Assembly (NCBI GenBank): GCA_013360285.1
Contig: JABWCM010000019.1
Coordinates: 1-41,039, forward strand
DNA length: 41,039 nt
Direction: 5' to 3'
DNA from: Myxococcales bacterium
GTDB lineage: Bacteria; Myxococcota_A; UBA9042; JABWCM01
Made by a program: the position numbers and the translations under genes. Numbering within the stretch: position 1 is the first letter of the stretch; every line of letters begins with the position of its first letter. Below the pieces are notes generated by a model. The model was not told where the DNA came from, did no database searches, and was given only the letters and a program-made list of their open reading frames with translations. Shown here piece after piece: positions 30,893 through 39,403 of this stretch.

Positions 30893-32149
30893 TCAATCCG
30901 TCGACGTAACTGTTTGAAAAGTCTGGCTTACAGGCTCGGGGTTTAGCCCAAATTGCTGCTCGATGCTCTGATAATAATCAATAATTCTCCGCACATACGA
31001 TCGCTTTTCCAAATAAGTACCAGGAAAAAAACTCCGCTTGAAGCCGTATATGATAATGTGCTTGAGATCCCTCGGTGTAAGTCGAAAGTGTTCCACACCA
31101 AGTTGGACTTCCTTACTTACCGTGGTGTCGGATACGGTGCGGTTGTCTGTGCAAAACGTCGTAGACAGGCGAAGTTTCAACATATCCCCAAACGCATGAT
31201 CAGCAATGGTTCTGATCATTGGATTCGTTTGCATGTTGCTGGACAAGCAGATCTCAATTGTGATGCGTCGGTCAGCGATGTACTCAGCAAGTCTGTCAAC
31301 ATACGCGCTTTTATCCAGAATCGTGGAATTCTCTATTAGCCATGCGCTTAAAAGATGATATCCATGACCGATTCGGTCCGCGTGCAAGTCCGTTATCGCC
31401 TGAAAGATGCTTTCCGGTCCATATGCTTCGCCAGCGTGCACTGTTTTTTTCACGAAATTTTTGTGAACGAAATCGTACGCCTCTGCGTGATCTCCGGGCG
31501 GAAATCCATTTTCTTGTCCAGCGAGGTCAAATCCAACCACCGGAAGACCATATTCGTCGCGGATCGCTACAATCGCCTGCGCCAACTCCAGTGATGCCAT
31601 CGAAAAAACACGCTTTTTCGGAGAATGGCGGTGAACTTTCAAGAATCTCCTAAAATAATCACTAAAATCTTCTCCAAACATGCGCATTGCGCACGCGATA
31701 ATACCGTACTGGAACTCCGGTACCGCACCATCACGAACAGACTCACTTGAATTAAACCGGTCTTTCGCCCGCTTTAGGCCACGGTGAACTGCCCAAAGGA
31801 TTTTCGCAATATCTAAACGCTCATTAATGTGGAGTTGTGGAGCGAAACGTGGCTCAAAGTACAGCACCCCTTCCGCAATATTGTCCTCCGCGAGTTCGAA
31901 CGCGACTCGTTCTAAGGCTTCTTCATCCTGGAGCACCGCTGTTGTGTATTCAAAGCCCCGCAAATACTCGCCTAAATTTGCGTATCGAGCCTTAAACACG
32001 GTTTCACGCAAACCTTCCTCCGTATAAGACGGGAGTTGGACCCCTCGTTCCTTCGCCAGCTCAATCAGCGTTCCGAGTCGGAGTGAGCCATCAAGATGTA
32101 CGTGAAGGTCGGTTTTTGGAAGTTTTCGAATTAACTCTGGCGTAATCAC
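30893..32149 (-). CDS. Adenosine deaminase family protein
   Basis: A metal-dependent amidohydrolase of the adenosine/AMP deaminase family, expected to deaminate adenosine or a related purine in the cytosol. Counting from GTG 32149 (418 aa, GAGG six nt upstream), the metal-binding HxH is H16/H18 in KTDLHVHLDGS. VHAGEAYG supplies His and Glu near 238-241, DRIGHG follows at about 258-263, and the TDN triad is at 334-336. An in-frame TTG at 32161 is less likely. It is longer than typical bacterial adenosine deaminase (about 330-350 aa), with inserts near residues 130-175 and a C-terminal extension, so the substrate is uncertain. Confidence 0.85.
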   Translation of the reverse strand: MITPELIRKLPKTDLHVHLDGSLRLGTLIELAKERGVQLPSYTEEGLRETVFKARYANLGEYLRGFEYTTAVLQDEEALERVAFELAEDNIAEGVLYFEPRFAPQLHINERLDIAKILWAVHRGLKRAKDRFNSSESVRDGAVPEFQYGIIACAMRMFGEDFSDYFRRFLKVHRHSPKKRVFSMASLELAQAIVAIRDEYGLPVVGFDLAGQENGFPPGDHAEAYDFVHKNFVKKTVHAGEAYGPESIFQAITDLHADRIGHGYHLLSAWLIENSTILDKSAYVDRLAEYIADRRITIEICLSSNMQTNPMIRTIADHAFGDMLKLRLSTTFCTDNRTVSDTTVSKEVQLGVEHFRLTPRDLKHIIIYGFKRSFFPGTYLEKRSYVRRIIDYYQSIEQQFGLNPEPVSQTFQTVTSTD

Positions 32150-32208
32150 AACAATCCTCAACAGAAAACACTACGAGTTACTTACTATGACCAGCAAATT
32201 GCGTTTCT

Positions 32209-33003
32209 TTACAAATTTGGTCGCGTTTTGGACACATGGTATAAAAAAATTCCGGCAAACGTAGCAACATTTAAGGACTGGACCCCAACGCCGGATACGG
32301 TAACCAGTTGATCGCACTTTGCCGCGGTAAGCCTGCGCAATCCTTGCCCTTCCGCACCAAGCACAACAACCACCTTACCCACAATATCGGCGTCTTGCAG
32401 CCGTACTCCCCCGGCCAGCGAGGTTCCGTAAACCCAGTACCCGTATTCCTTGAGTTCCTCAAGAGTTCTTGCCAAATTCGTAACCAGCGACACCGGCACA
32501 ACCGACGCACCACCCGCTGCGATACGCTCCACCGTCGCCGTCACGTGCACCGAACGATCTCTCGGCAACAAAACCACCGAGGGCCCAAAAAACGCTGCAC
32601 AACGCAAAATACCGCCTAAGTTCTGCGGGTCGGTCACCCCGTCGAGAGCGATAACAATTCGATTCGATCCGGGTTGTCCGACAACGTCACCCCAGTGGGT
32701 ATACTGAAATGGAAACACTTCGACCACCACGCCGTGGGCATTGGCTCCAACATCCAGTTGACGCCAACCCGATGTATCCAGATAACCCCAGGACTTGTTA
32801 TTCTTTGAACATAGTTCAATGATCTCGTCCCGTTCAGGCCCAAAACGGTGATTGGCGTCGAACCACAAATTGACGATGCGATCAGGCTGGTTGTGTAGAA
32901 TGCCTAAGACCGCGTGATAGCCAAACACCAAATACGGCCGAGTTACCTTCGTTGCGTGTTGGATTGCACGTGATTTGGAACGTTGGGGTTGTTGCGCTGT
33001 CAT
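32209..33003 (-). CDS. rlmB: 23S rRNA (guanosine-2'-O-)-methyltransferase RlmB-like (SpoU/TrmH family)
   Basis: A SPOUT-class RNA 2'-O-methyltransferase. RlmB of E. coli methylates G2251 of 23S rRNA. The 264 residues have an N-terminal substrate-binding domain (VFGYHAVLGIL). The three SpoU motifs are LDGVTDPQNLGGILR (120-134), VLGAEGQGL (about 214-222) and VQSLNVATFAGIFLY (about 241-255), which form the SAM-binding knot. The N-terminal 20 residues are basic and probably flexible. Other SpoU paralogues cannot be excluded. Its leader begins inside repeat element D1. Confidence 0.88.
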   Translation of the reverse strand: MTAQQPQRSKSRAIQHATKVTRPYLVFGYHAVLGILHNQPDRIVNLWFDANHRFGPERDEIIELCSKNNKSWGYLDTSGWRQLDVGANAHGVVVEVFPFQYTHWGDVVGQPGSNRIVIALDGVTDPQNLGGILRCAAFFGPSVVLLPRDRSVHVTATVERIAAGGASVVPVSLVTNLARTLEELKEYGYWVYGTSLAGGVRLQDADIVGKVVVVLGAEGQGLRRLTAAKCDQLVTVSGVGVQSLNVATFAGIFLYHVSKTRPNL

Positions 33004-33018
33004 GGACCTCCAGCCTAA

Positions 33019-33152
33019 CTAGCCAGGATTTCTCACCAGGACTTGCAGCGAGACCACAAAAAGCCCTTAATCTGGGCGCGCGGACCGTCACCACGCGAAC
33101 GTGAGCGTAGTTTGGCGGTCGTCGCCGACCACTGGAGAGAAATCCGGGCTAG
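33019..33152. repeat. Palindromic element family D, copy D1
   Basis: Inverted ends of 21 nt (33019-33039 and 33132-33152) match at 19 of 21 positions. Both ends begin with CTAG and contain the motif GGATTTCTC or its complement. Internal smaller inverted repeats suggest a branched hairpin. The element starts 16 bp upstream of rlmB. Similar ends occur at 38417-38433 and at 39615-39972. Confidence 0.75.
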
Positions 33153-33189
33153 GATCCAGCGGCGCACCCTGGACGTAGTTTATGCCACT

Positions 33190-33355
33190 AAAAAGGTTAG
33201 CGGAAATAGATAAATGAGCCCATACCGGCTAACTTAGGCTGCCTTGGCCATGTCCGTTGGTGAGGCGCATACTCAATATTGCCTCAGTTGGGTCTCGCCC
33301 AATTCAGCGCTAAATTAGCTTTTTCAGTGTCACTTCCGGCTTGAAACGGACCCTC
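33190..33355. repeat. Palindromic element family C, copy C1
   Basis: It shares an identical 24-nt block (33227-33250) with C2 (36735-36758) and an identical GCGCTAAATTAGCT (33307-33320) with C2 (36815-36828). These two blocks are themselves complementary (GGCTAACTTAG against CTAAATTAGC), so the element folds back. The right end TTCCGGCTTGAAACGGACCC resembles that of C2. The left end contains AGCGGAAATAGATAAA (33199-33214), also found at 38312-38327. Confidence 0.75.
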
Positions 33356-33356
33356 G

Positions 33357-33517
33357 AGGTGGCTGGTGTTTTTTAGGGGAATTTTTGGCAAGCCGGATTT
33401 GACCCTGACGTACGGAAAAATCCTGAGTCATATCGGGAATATGGCGCAGGGATTTTTACGGGTGAGACGGCCCAAGGCGGCCAGGACAAAAATTTCCTCA
33501 AAAAACACCAGCCACCT
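33357..33517. repeat. Palindromic element family A, copy A1
   Basis: Perfect 18-bp inverted ends: AGGTGGCTGGTGTTTTTT at 33357-33374 and its complement at 33500-33517. The centre (33422-33450) is a 29-nt block identical to copy A2. The flanking inner stem is GGAAAAATCC against GGGATTTTTACG. It abuts C1 on the left and the short palindrome at 33520 on the right. Confidence 0.85.
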
Positions 33518-33519
33518 AG

Positions 33520-33548
33520 GAGGGTCTTTAAATATTTAAACACCCTCT
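33520..33548. repeat. Short palindrome with family B ends, possible proS terminator
   Basis: GAGGGTCTTTAAAT followed by ATTTAAACACCCTC forms a 14-bp inverted repeat with one mismatch and no spacer. The sequence equals the two ends of family B (as in B1: AGAGGGTGTTTTAATATTTA) joined without the core. It lies 10 bp beyond the proS stop, so it may act as a terminator stem or be a solo remnant. Confidence 0.7.
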
Positions 33549-33557
33549 AAAGACTCG

Positions 33558-35288
33558 CTACGTATTCGACCACTGCGCCATGCTCTCCACAACCGCAGCA
33601 CGAATCACGTCGGCCGCTTGGATCAACGATACGACACGAGATTCTCCGTTCACACGCGTTCTGACTTCTACTCCGCCTTGCTCCAGTGATTTTTTACCAC
33701 AAATGACTTGAATTGGTAACCCGATTAAATCCGCGTCCTTTAACTTAGCACCCGGCCTTTCATCCCGATCGTCCAGTAACACCTCTACGCGTTGCGCCAA
33801 CAGCTTTTGATAAAGCATATCGGATGCTGCCACTACATCGTCATCGTTTGTACCCAACGTAATTAAGTGCACTTGAAACGGAGCAATGGGTGTGGGCCAC
33901 CGAATTCCCCGATCATCGTTATGTTGCTCGACCGCTGCAGCCATTACGCGCGTCACGCCAATACCATAACACCCCATCACCATCGGATTTTCGTTCCCTC
34001 GTTCATCCAGATACGTGCACTTCATCGGGATTGAGTACTTAGTTCCGAGGAAAAAGATGTGTCCCACCTCAATTCCGCGGAAAAACGCCATGGGTTCTCG
34101 ACACTTCGGGCACGGATCCCCCTCTTTAGCCAATCGTAAATCCACAACTCGGTTCAGAGGAAAATCACGCCCAGGCACCACACCGACGAAATGTTGGTCC
34201 AACTCGTTGGCGCCGGTTACACATTGCGGCATCGCAGCGACGCATGGGTCAACCAACAGCGTCACATTTCCACTCAACCCAACAGGGCCCACAAAGCCGG
34301 ATGGAGCCCCCGTCCAGTCCACCACGGAAGCGTCATCTGCCAGATACACCGTGGTGGCAGCCAACGCATTTTTTAGTTTAATTTCATTCAGTTCGTGGTC
34401 GCCACGAATCAATGCAGCTACCGGTTTTCCGTCTGCTACAAAAAAAAGCGTCTTCGCCAACGATGTAGCAGGAATTCGTAGAAAATCGGTCACATCTGCC
34501 ACCGTCCTACGATTCGGAGTAAAAATTTTCTCCAAATTTCCTTCATATACTTCGGATGGTGGCGGTGGGGGTACCAATTCGGCCTTCTCGATATTGGCGG
34601 TGTACGAACAGGCGGGACACGAAACAATGGAATCTTCCCCGGTATCAGCAAGTACTTGAAATTCCTGGGATAAGGTTCCGCCAATATTTCCCGGATCTGC
34701 ATCGACTGCCCGGAATTCAAGACCGCAACGTCGAAAAATATTATGGTAGGCGTCGTGCATTTTTCGATAGGATTCACGAGCCTTGTCGTCATCAACGTCA
34801 AAGCTGTACGCATCCTTCATGATGAATTCACGTCCCCGCATCAGCCCGGCTCGCGGCCGGATTTCGTCGCGGAATTTTGTTTGAATTTGGTACAAATTTA
34901 GCGGCAACTGGCGATATGACCGCACATCTCGCCTCACGAGATCAACAATGACCTCTTCATGAGTTGGACCCAAACAAAACATTGTTCCCTTACGATCCTT
35001 AAACCGTAGCAATTCCGGACCATACTGCTCCCATCTTCCGGATTCCATCCACAGTTCTGATGGCTGCACCGCGGGTAGGAGCACCTCCTGAGCGCCTGCA
35101 CGGTCCAGTTCTTCACGGATGATCTGTTTGATTTTTGAAAGGGTTCGAATCCCCAACGGCAGAAAATCATAAATCCCCGCGGCCAATTTCCTCATATATC
35201 CCGCCCGTATCAGCAAACGGTGACTTTGAACCTCGGCCTCTTTGGGTGCTTCCTTCAAAGTGGGACAATGAAGCATACTCATTTTCAT
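33558..35288 (-). CDS. proS: Prolyl-tRNA synthetase, bacterial type
   Basis: A class II aminoacyl-tRNA synthetase that charges tRNA-Pro. The 576 residues show the bacterial-type layout: N-terminal catalytic half with GPTHEEV and motif 2 (TKFRDEIRPRAGLMRGREF). The YbaK-like editing insertion spans about residues 230-390. Motif 3 is MGCYGIGVTRVMAA, and an anticodon-binding domain ends the protein. CPACSY and CPKC cysteine pairs flank the insertion. Start ATG 35288 (an alternative is 35282). The B1 repeat lies 33 bp upstream. Confidence 0.97.
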   Translation of the reverse strand: MKMSMLHCPTLKEAPKEAEVQSHRLLIRAGYMRKLAAGIYDFLPLGIRTLSKIKQIIREELDRAGAQEVLLPAVQPSELWMESGRWEQYGPELLRFKDRKGTMFCLGPTHEEVIVDLVRRDVRSYRQLPLNLYQIQTKFRDEIRPRAGLMRGREFIMKDAYSFDVDDDKARESYRKMHDAYHNIFRRCGLEFRAVDADPGNIGGTLSQEFQVLADTGEDSIVSCPACSYTANIEKAELVPPPPPSEVYEGNLEKIFTPNRRTVADVTDFLRIPATSLAKTLFFVADGKPVAALIRGDHELNEIKLKNALAATTVYLADDASVVDWTGAPSGFVGPVGLSGNVTLLVDPCVAAMPQCVTGANELDQHFVGVVPGRDFPLNRVVDLRLAKEGDPCPKCREPMAFFRGIEVGHIFFLGTKYSIPMKCTYLDERGNENPMVMGCYGIGVTRVMAAAVEQHNDDRGIRWPTPIAPFQVHLITLGTNDDDVVAASDMLYQKLLAQRVEVLLDDRDERPGAKLKDADLIGLPIQVICGKKSLEQGGVEVRTRVNGESRVVSLIQAADVIRAAVVESMAQWSNT

Positions 35289-35321
35289 GGTTCGATACCT
35301 GATAAGTTAATGTACAAGTCT

Positions 35322-35455
35322 TAGATGGTGTTTCAATATTTAATCCTGCTGCGCGTGCCTATGGCCTACTACGCCAATTTTGCCTCGGTCGAAAAAAAAC
35401 GGCTCGCTACGGCCATAAACTCGCTTGCCGAGGATAAATATTAAAACACCCTCTT
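35322..35455. repeat. Palindromic element family B, copy B1
   Basis: The ends (35322-35347 and about 35431-35455) are imperfect inverted repeats with consensus TAAGAGGGTGTTT followed by an AT-rich tract. The core holds TGGCCTACTACG (35362-35373) and CTCGCTACGGCCA, both shared with other B copies. It lies upstream of proS and could be part of its 5' leader. Confidence 0.8.
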
Positions 35456-35820
35456 ACGATTGGGGCGCCGAATCCGGTACAAGGGCCACACTGAAACTTC
35501 CGCCAGACACCGCGTACAGTGCAAGCAAATTGCGCGGAGTGAATTGCCGACTACCGGTCAAACTGCCCATCAACGTGGGCAAAGGTTCGTGGGAGGTTAT
35601 GTGATTTTGATTGGCTTGTCATCACGTCACACATCCGTTCTGCAAATGATTGTGCCGGATTCTGGAAGTAATTTCACCATAAGATGACAGTCAACGTCGA
35701 TTTCCGACATTTTGAATATTTTTTCTTTAAATATTGTTGGTAGTAGACCTCAAGCGCCTCCCCGCTACGCTGTGAATTACACGCACAACAAATTCAAATG
35801 CCAAACATCGATCACGTCCT
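35456..35820. other. B1 to smr spacer, nothing recognised
   Basis: These 365 bp carry no frame that resembles a known protein or has a good ribosome-binding site. An AT-rich patch lies at about 35709-35740. No tRNA or clear repeat copy was seen. Confidence 0.5.
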
Positions 35821-35826
35821 TATAAT
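35821..35826 (+). promoter_or_regulatory. Perfect -10 box upstream of the smr gene
   Basis: TATAAT at 35821-35826, with a predicted start near 35833, leaves a leader of about 75 nt to the ATG at 35908. No good -35 is found at 16-18 nt (TGCCAA or ATGCCA), so the promoter may depend on an activator or may not be real. Confidence 0.45.
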
Positions 35827-35907
35827 AGAAGTCGTTCGGGCGTACGACCGCCCCAGCTACTACACACCCATTCGATAAATCCAAATTGCTTCCGTCGAGA
35901 AACCACC

Positions 35908-36654
35908 ATGCGTGACCAGCGCGCCAACACAAAGGACACAAAACAGCCCATGGACATACGTCGTGAACGACGTGGTAGTCCCGAACCACCACTCCACAGC
36001 AACGCGCCAGGACACCTTCAAGCGGACGAAGTGGCAGTAGAATATGCGGAAGAGGACGCATATTTTGAGCGAGTGATGATGACATCCGAAATTCGCTCGC
36101 TGGACGACGAGGACGAAGTATTCTGCCAGTATATGGAGCCCCCGGCCCCATCTGTGGCAAATTCGCAATTTGGAAACACTTACGCCACGTCCAAACAGAT
36201 GGACGTCGCACCGACATCAGATGAGGAACTTCTCTTCAAAGACACAGTACAGGGGCCCGGATTCGACTCAAAAGCGAAGTATTCTGACGAAAATAGTCAC
36301 ATTCTCGGAAACGCTGAGAAACATGTCCGCATTAGGCGCATACTTAAAGATTTGCGATCAGGTAAACTTTCCGTTGACATCACGATCGACCTTCACAACA
36401 AACGGCTCGACGAAGCAAAACGGGAGTTAAGGGCGCAAATACCATATGCACATCGTACGGGCGCCCGCGTCGGTCTAGTTATTACTGGAAAGGGTCAAAG
36501 AACAGAACCCGTCGGCATCCTCAGACAAGAAATTCCAAAATGGATCATTGATGAACTGGGAATTTATGTGGAGGCAATCCACGACGCACCAGGAAATCTC
36601 GGCGGCACGGGTGCTCAGATCGTGGTGCTGAGACGAGACGCACCAACCAAGTGA
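35908..36654 (+). CDS. Smr-domain protein
   Basis: The C-terminal about 95 residues form an Smr (small MutS-related) domain, a nuclease or nucleic-acid-binding fold. DLHNKRLDEA starts at 161, VITGKG at 191-196, and the GGTGA loop at 232-236. The N-terminal 135 residues are acidic, low-complexity and look disordered. Several proteobacterial Smr proteins have this two-part layout; the first-motif glycine (DLHG) is Asn here. It is the only plus-strand gene between 35 and 39 kb, and convergent with the cardiolipin synthase gene. The start is uncertain (next ATG at 35950). Biological role not known from sequence. Confidence 0.85.
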   Translation: MRDQRANTKDTKQPMDIRRERRGSPEPPLHSNAPGHLQADEVAVEYAEEDAYFERVMMTSEIRSLDDEDEVFCQYMEPPAPSVANSQFGNTYATSKQMDVAPTSDEELLFKDTVQGPGFDSKAKYSDENSHILGNAEKHVRIRRILKDLRSGKLSVDITIDLHNKRLDEAKRELRAQIPYAHRTGARVGLVITGKGQRTEPVGILRQEIPKWIIDELGIYVEAIHDAPGNLGGTGAQIVVLRRDAPTK

Positions 36655-36697
36655 GTCTGGTTGAGTAAATTTCACGCCGAACTGGCGCAGACCGGAC

Positions 36698-36866
36698 TAA
36701 GAGGGTCAGAGGAACTAGAAGACTGACCCTGATTGGCTAACTTAGGCTGCCTTGGCCACGCCTGCCGGTACGGCATATTCTCGATATGGCCGCTGTCGAG
36801 CACGGTCCAATCCTGCGCTAAATTAGCTGTGTCATGGCCAGTTCCCGCTTGACGCTGACCCTCTTA
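36698..36866. repeat. Palindromic element family C, copy C2
   Basis: Perfect 12-bp inverted ends (TAAGAGGGTCAG at 36698-36709, complement at 36855-36866), then GGAACT/AGTTCC and the inner GGCTAACTTAG/CTAAATTAGC pair. The 24-nt block at 36735-36758 is identical to C1. It fills the space between two convergent genes. Its last three bases TTA are the stop codon of the cardiolipin synthase gene. Confidence 0.85.
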
Positions 36867-38138
36867 AAGCCAATATCGGAACAGAAAGGCGATTCGTTCC
36901 AACAATTGTTTCCCGAAACCACGCTTGAGCCAGCTTTCTCGTTTTACTTCTTTGGACTTGGTGAGGTCATCCATAAATCGTTGGTGTGCAGCCAGTCCGA
37001 TTTTTGTGTTAATCGTTGCAACACTTAGCTCGTAGTTGTGGTAGCGACTTCGTGGGTCGAGATTTGCGCTGCCAACCAAAACGTAGGTGGAATCCACGAT
37101 TACCATTTTTGCATGGAGCATGTCGCCGCACCACTCGTAAATGCGAATGTTTGACCGCAACAATCGAGCGTAAAGGTGGCGACTCGCGTAATACACAGTT
37201 TTTATGTCGGTCGACTCTGAAGGCAACAGCAAACGAACATCCACTCCGCGCCGGGCCGCTTTCCTCAAAGCACGCCGAAGTTGTGCACCCGGAATGAAGT
37301 AAGCGCATGCGATATACACAGACGTTTTTGCGTGTTTAATAGCGAACACGACCGCTCGTTCGATGCCGTTTTTTGGCCACGGTGTACCTGTTGGTATTAC
37401 AACAACATCTGCCGCCGGCTGCTCCACACCGTCAGCACACGACGAGACAGTATCCGGAGAAGGCAACGACCGAACTTTGCCGTCTGATCCGTTCCGTATT
37501 CCCGGGGGGCTCGTGTTTAGAAAACGACGTCCACCTGTGTCATTTTCAGTATGGCTGGCCCACGAATGGCTAAACGCTTGGTTGATGGACCCGACGGCTG
37601 GACCTTCGATGCGAAACGCACAATCGCGCCAAAGATTTACGTCATCCTTCACCGCCGCATATTCACCGCTTATGTTTAATCCGCCGATGATCGCTATCTT
37701 TCCGTCCGCCATTATTATCTTTCTGTGGGTTCGGTTGTTCCATGACCAGCGTGGCCGCCACGGTGCAAGCGGATGAAACATCTTGACGTGGACCCCACGT
37801 TTTTCCAGTGAGTCAAAAATGTCGATCTGTGTGTCGACGCAGCCGGCCGCATCGACCAACAGCCGCACAATAACCCCTCGTTGGGCCGCCGCCGCCAATA
37901 GGTCGGCCATCTCCCAGCCGAACGGATCGCTGTTCCAAAAGTACATTTCAATGTGGATGTGGGTCGTTGCGTTCGAAAACAGAGCCCGGATCTCAGGAAA
38001 TACCTCCCTTCCGTCGTGCAACAAACGAACGGAATTTCCGCCGATTAACGACTGAAGATTAGCAACATAACGATCCGGGGGTTGTTGTTTGAAAACCGAT
38101 TCGGATGGCTTTGATCGCAGCAACGAGCTAATGCGCAT
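36864..38138 (-). CDS. Cardiolipin synthase-type phospholipase D
   Basis: A phospholipase D superfamily enzyme that most likely makes cardiolipin from phosphatidylglycerol at the inner membrane. The 424 residues contain two HKD motifs: HRKIIMAD (H138, K140, D145), followed by GGLNI, and HAKMVIVD (H342, K344, D349), followed by GSANLDPRS. Both active-site halves are intact. There is no N-terminal transmembrane pair, so it resembles ClsB/ClsC rather than ClsA. A non-conserved linker lies at about 200-245. The stop TAA coincides with the end of repeat C2. GGTGA precedes ATG 38138. Confidence 0.88.
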   Translation of the reverse strand: MRISSLLRSKPSESVFKQQPPDRYVANLQSLIGGNSVRLLHDGREVFPEIRALFSNATTHIHIEMYFWNSDPFGWEMADLLAAAAQRGVIVRLLVDAAGCVDTQIDIFDSLEKRGVHVKMFHPLAPWRPRWSWNNRTHRKIIMADGKIAIIGGLNISGEYAAVKDDVNLWRDCAFRIEGPAVGSINQAFSHSWASHTENDTGGRRFLNTSPPGIRNGSDGKVRSLPSPDTVSSCADGVEQPAADVVVIPTGTPWPKNGIERAVVFAIKHAKTSVYIACAYFIPGAQLRRALRKAARRGVDVRLLLPSESTDIKTVYYASRHLYARLLRSNIRIYEWCGDMLHAKMVIVDSTYVLVGSANLDPRSRYHNYELSVATINTKIGLAAHQRFMDDLTKSKEVKRESWLKRGFGKQLLERIAFLFRYWL

Positions 38139-38430
38139 TGGTCACCGGATAATGGACTGAGGATGGGCGTTCTGCTGGGTTGCCTGCGTTGGCGTCCCAG
38201 AAAAGGTAAAGGTGTCGTCGTTTCTCCAACCTCAGACGGTCAACCTGGGGTTCGACGTGAACTTGGTCGAGCTAATTTAGCGCCTCGGCGTCGGACCCAG
38301 GCGAGAGGGTCAGCGGAAATAGATAAACGTCCCTGGATAGGCCGTTTTTGGCCGATTTATCCAGTCCCGTCCCTGCGGAATATAGCAGGTGGATCGGCAC
38401 TCGTAACCGAAGGATGGGGAGAAATCCAGG
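38139..38430. repeat. Composite of family C and D fragments
   Basis: This gap of about 290 bp holds pieces of other elements. AGCTAATTTAGCGC (38270-38283) is the inverse of the C inner arm. AGAGGGTCAGCGGAAATAGA (from 38304) is a C left end, continuing to AAA at 38327. GGATAGGCCG...GGCCGATTTATCC (about 38335-38362) makes a hairpin. GAGAAATCCAGGCTA (about 38419-38433) is a D end that supplies the stop codon of the lipoprotein gene. It looks like a mosaic of broken copies. Confidence 0.65.
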
Positions 38431-39264
38431 CTAACGTTTTGAAAGCGTACTGATCGCATCTTGAACCTCTTTCCGAACCTCGTGGTTAGGGTCGTCGGTC
38501 ATCGCCCGCAATTTAGGCAGAGCCTGTTTTGCTTTGAGTTCTTTGAGACCTCCAACTGCACGCAACCGAACCCATGTTTCTTTATCGTCCAGGGCATAAA
38601 TAAGCGCCGGTACCGCACGTGGGTCACGAATTTGCCGTAGTGCCCAGGCAGCGTTGGCCCGTGCATGAACGTACGGGTCGGAACGAAGCACCTCGATGAG
38701 AGCGGGTACTGTGTCTTTGCTTCGATACGTTACAAGAACTCTGGCCACGATACTTCGTACGTCTTCATCTCCGTCGTGAAGTAACAAGTCGGTTAGCGCT
38801 TTGCTCGTTTCGTCACTTTCGTCCTCCAGAAGCAGAAGAATTTTGGCTACATTTGCCCTAACGTTTGGTTTATGGTGCCAAAGCGCCTTGCGAAGTAAGG
38901 GGATGTATTCCTTTTTTTTCGGCTTCACTGTTTCGAGCGCAGCTTTTCCTCTGCCCTCGTCTTCTAAAGAATCTATTAGATCGGCCAATTCTGAGTTGTC
39001 GGTGATGTCTTTAGTTTGCAGATAATTTGACCGAAAACGGTTGTGTACCGCCGAATCGTCCGTAGCGTTTGGTTTTTCGGGCGTTTCCTGAGCAAGGAAC
39101 GGCTGGGCAGGCTTTGCCGCGGTTTCTACCGGTTTGACCACATCTTCCGAAACGGGCGACATGGTTGCTGCATCGGTTTCCGTTTGGCTAGGGGATTTGG
39201 GGCACGCTGACAAACATTGAAGGAGAGCTAGAATCACTGCACGTTTTGACAATCTCAGTTGCAT
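38431..39264 (-). CDS. HEAT-repeat lipoprotein
   Basis: The start at ATG 39264 has GGAGGAAT directly upstream and gives 277 aa. A lipoprotein signal peptide (MQLRLSKRAVILALLQCLSA) ends before Cys21, within a lipobox LSAC. An upstream in-frame ATG (39315) would spoil this. A Pro/Glu/Thr-rich linker follows (about 22-75). From about 110 to the end, HEAT-like repeats dominate (PNVRANVAKILLLL, EDVRSIVARVLVTY, VHARANAAWALRQI, WVRLRAVGGLKEL, HEVRKEVQDAISTL). It is probably an outer- or inner-membrane-anchored protein-binding scaffold; its partner is unknown. The stop codon is part of a D-type repeat end. Confidence 0.85.
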   Translation of the reverse strand: MQLRLSKRAVILALLQCLSACPKSPSQTETDAATMSPVSEDVVKPVETAAKPAQPFLAQETPEKPNATDDSAVHNRFRSNYLQTKDITDNSELADLIDSLEDEGRGKAALETVKPKKKEYIPLLRKALWHHKPNVRANVAKILLLLEDESDETSKALTDLLLHDGDEDVRSIVARVLVTYRSKDTVPALIEVLRSDPYVHARANAAWALRQIRDPRAVPALIYALDDKETWVRLRAVGGLKELKAKQALPKLRAMTDDPNHEVRKEVQDAISTLSKR

Positions 39265-39403
39265 ATTCCTCCAAATCAACTTGATTTGTAACTTTTTTGG
39301 ATAGTTGCGACGCACCCAACACCGCCTTAAGCAGGAATATCATGATTGGTGTAGTGCAACAACCAGCGTCGGTGAATTCTGCTGCTGACAAAATGGCGGT
39401 CTG

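Noticed and set aside
35777..36217. A 146-codon minus-strand frame overlapping smr
   Set aside because: Antisense to the Smr coding region, Cys/Trp-rich random composition and no ribosome-binding site.
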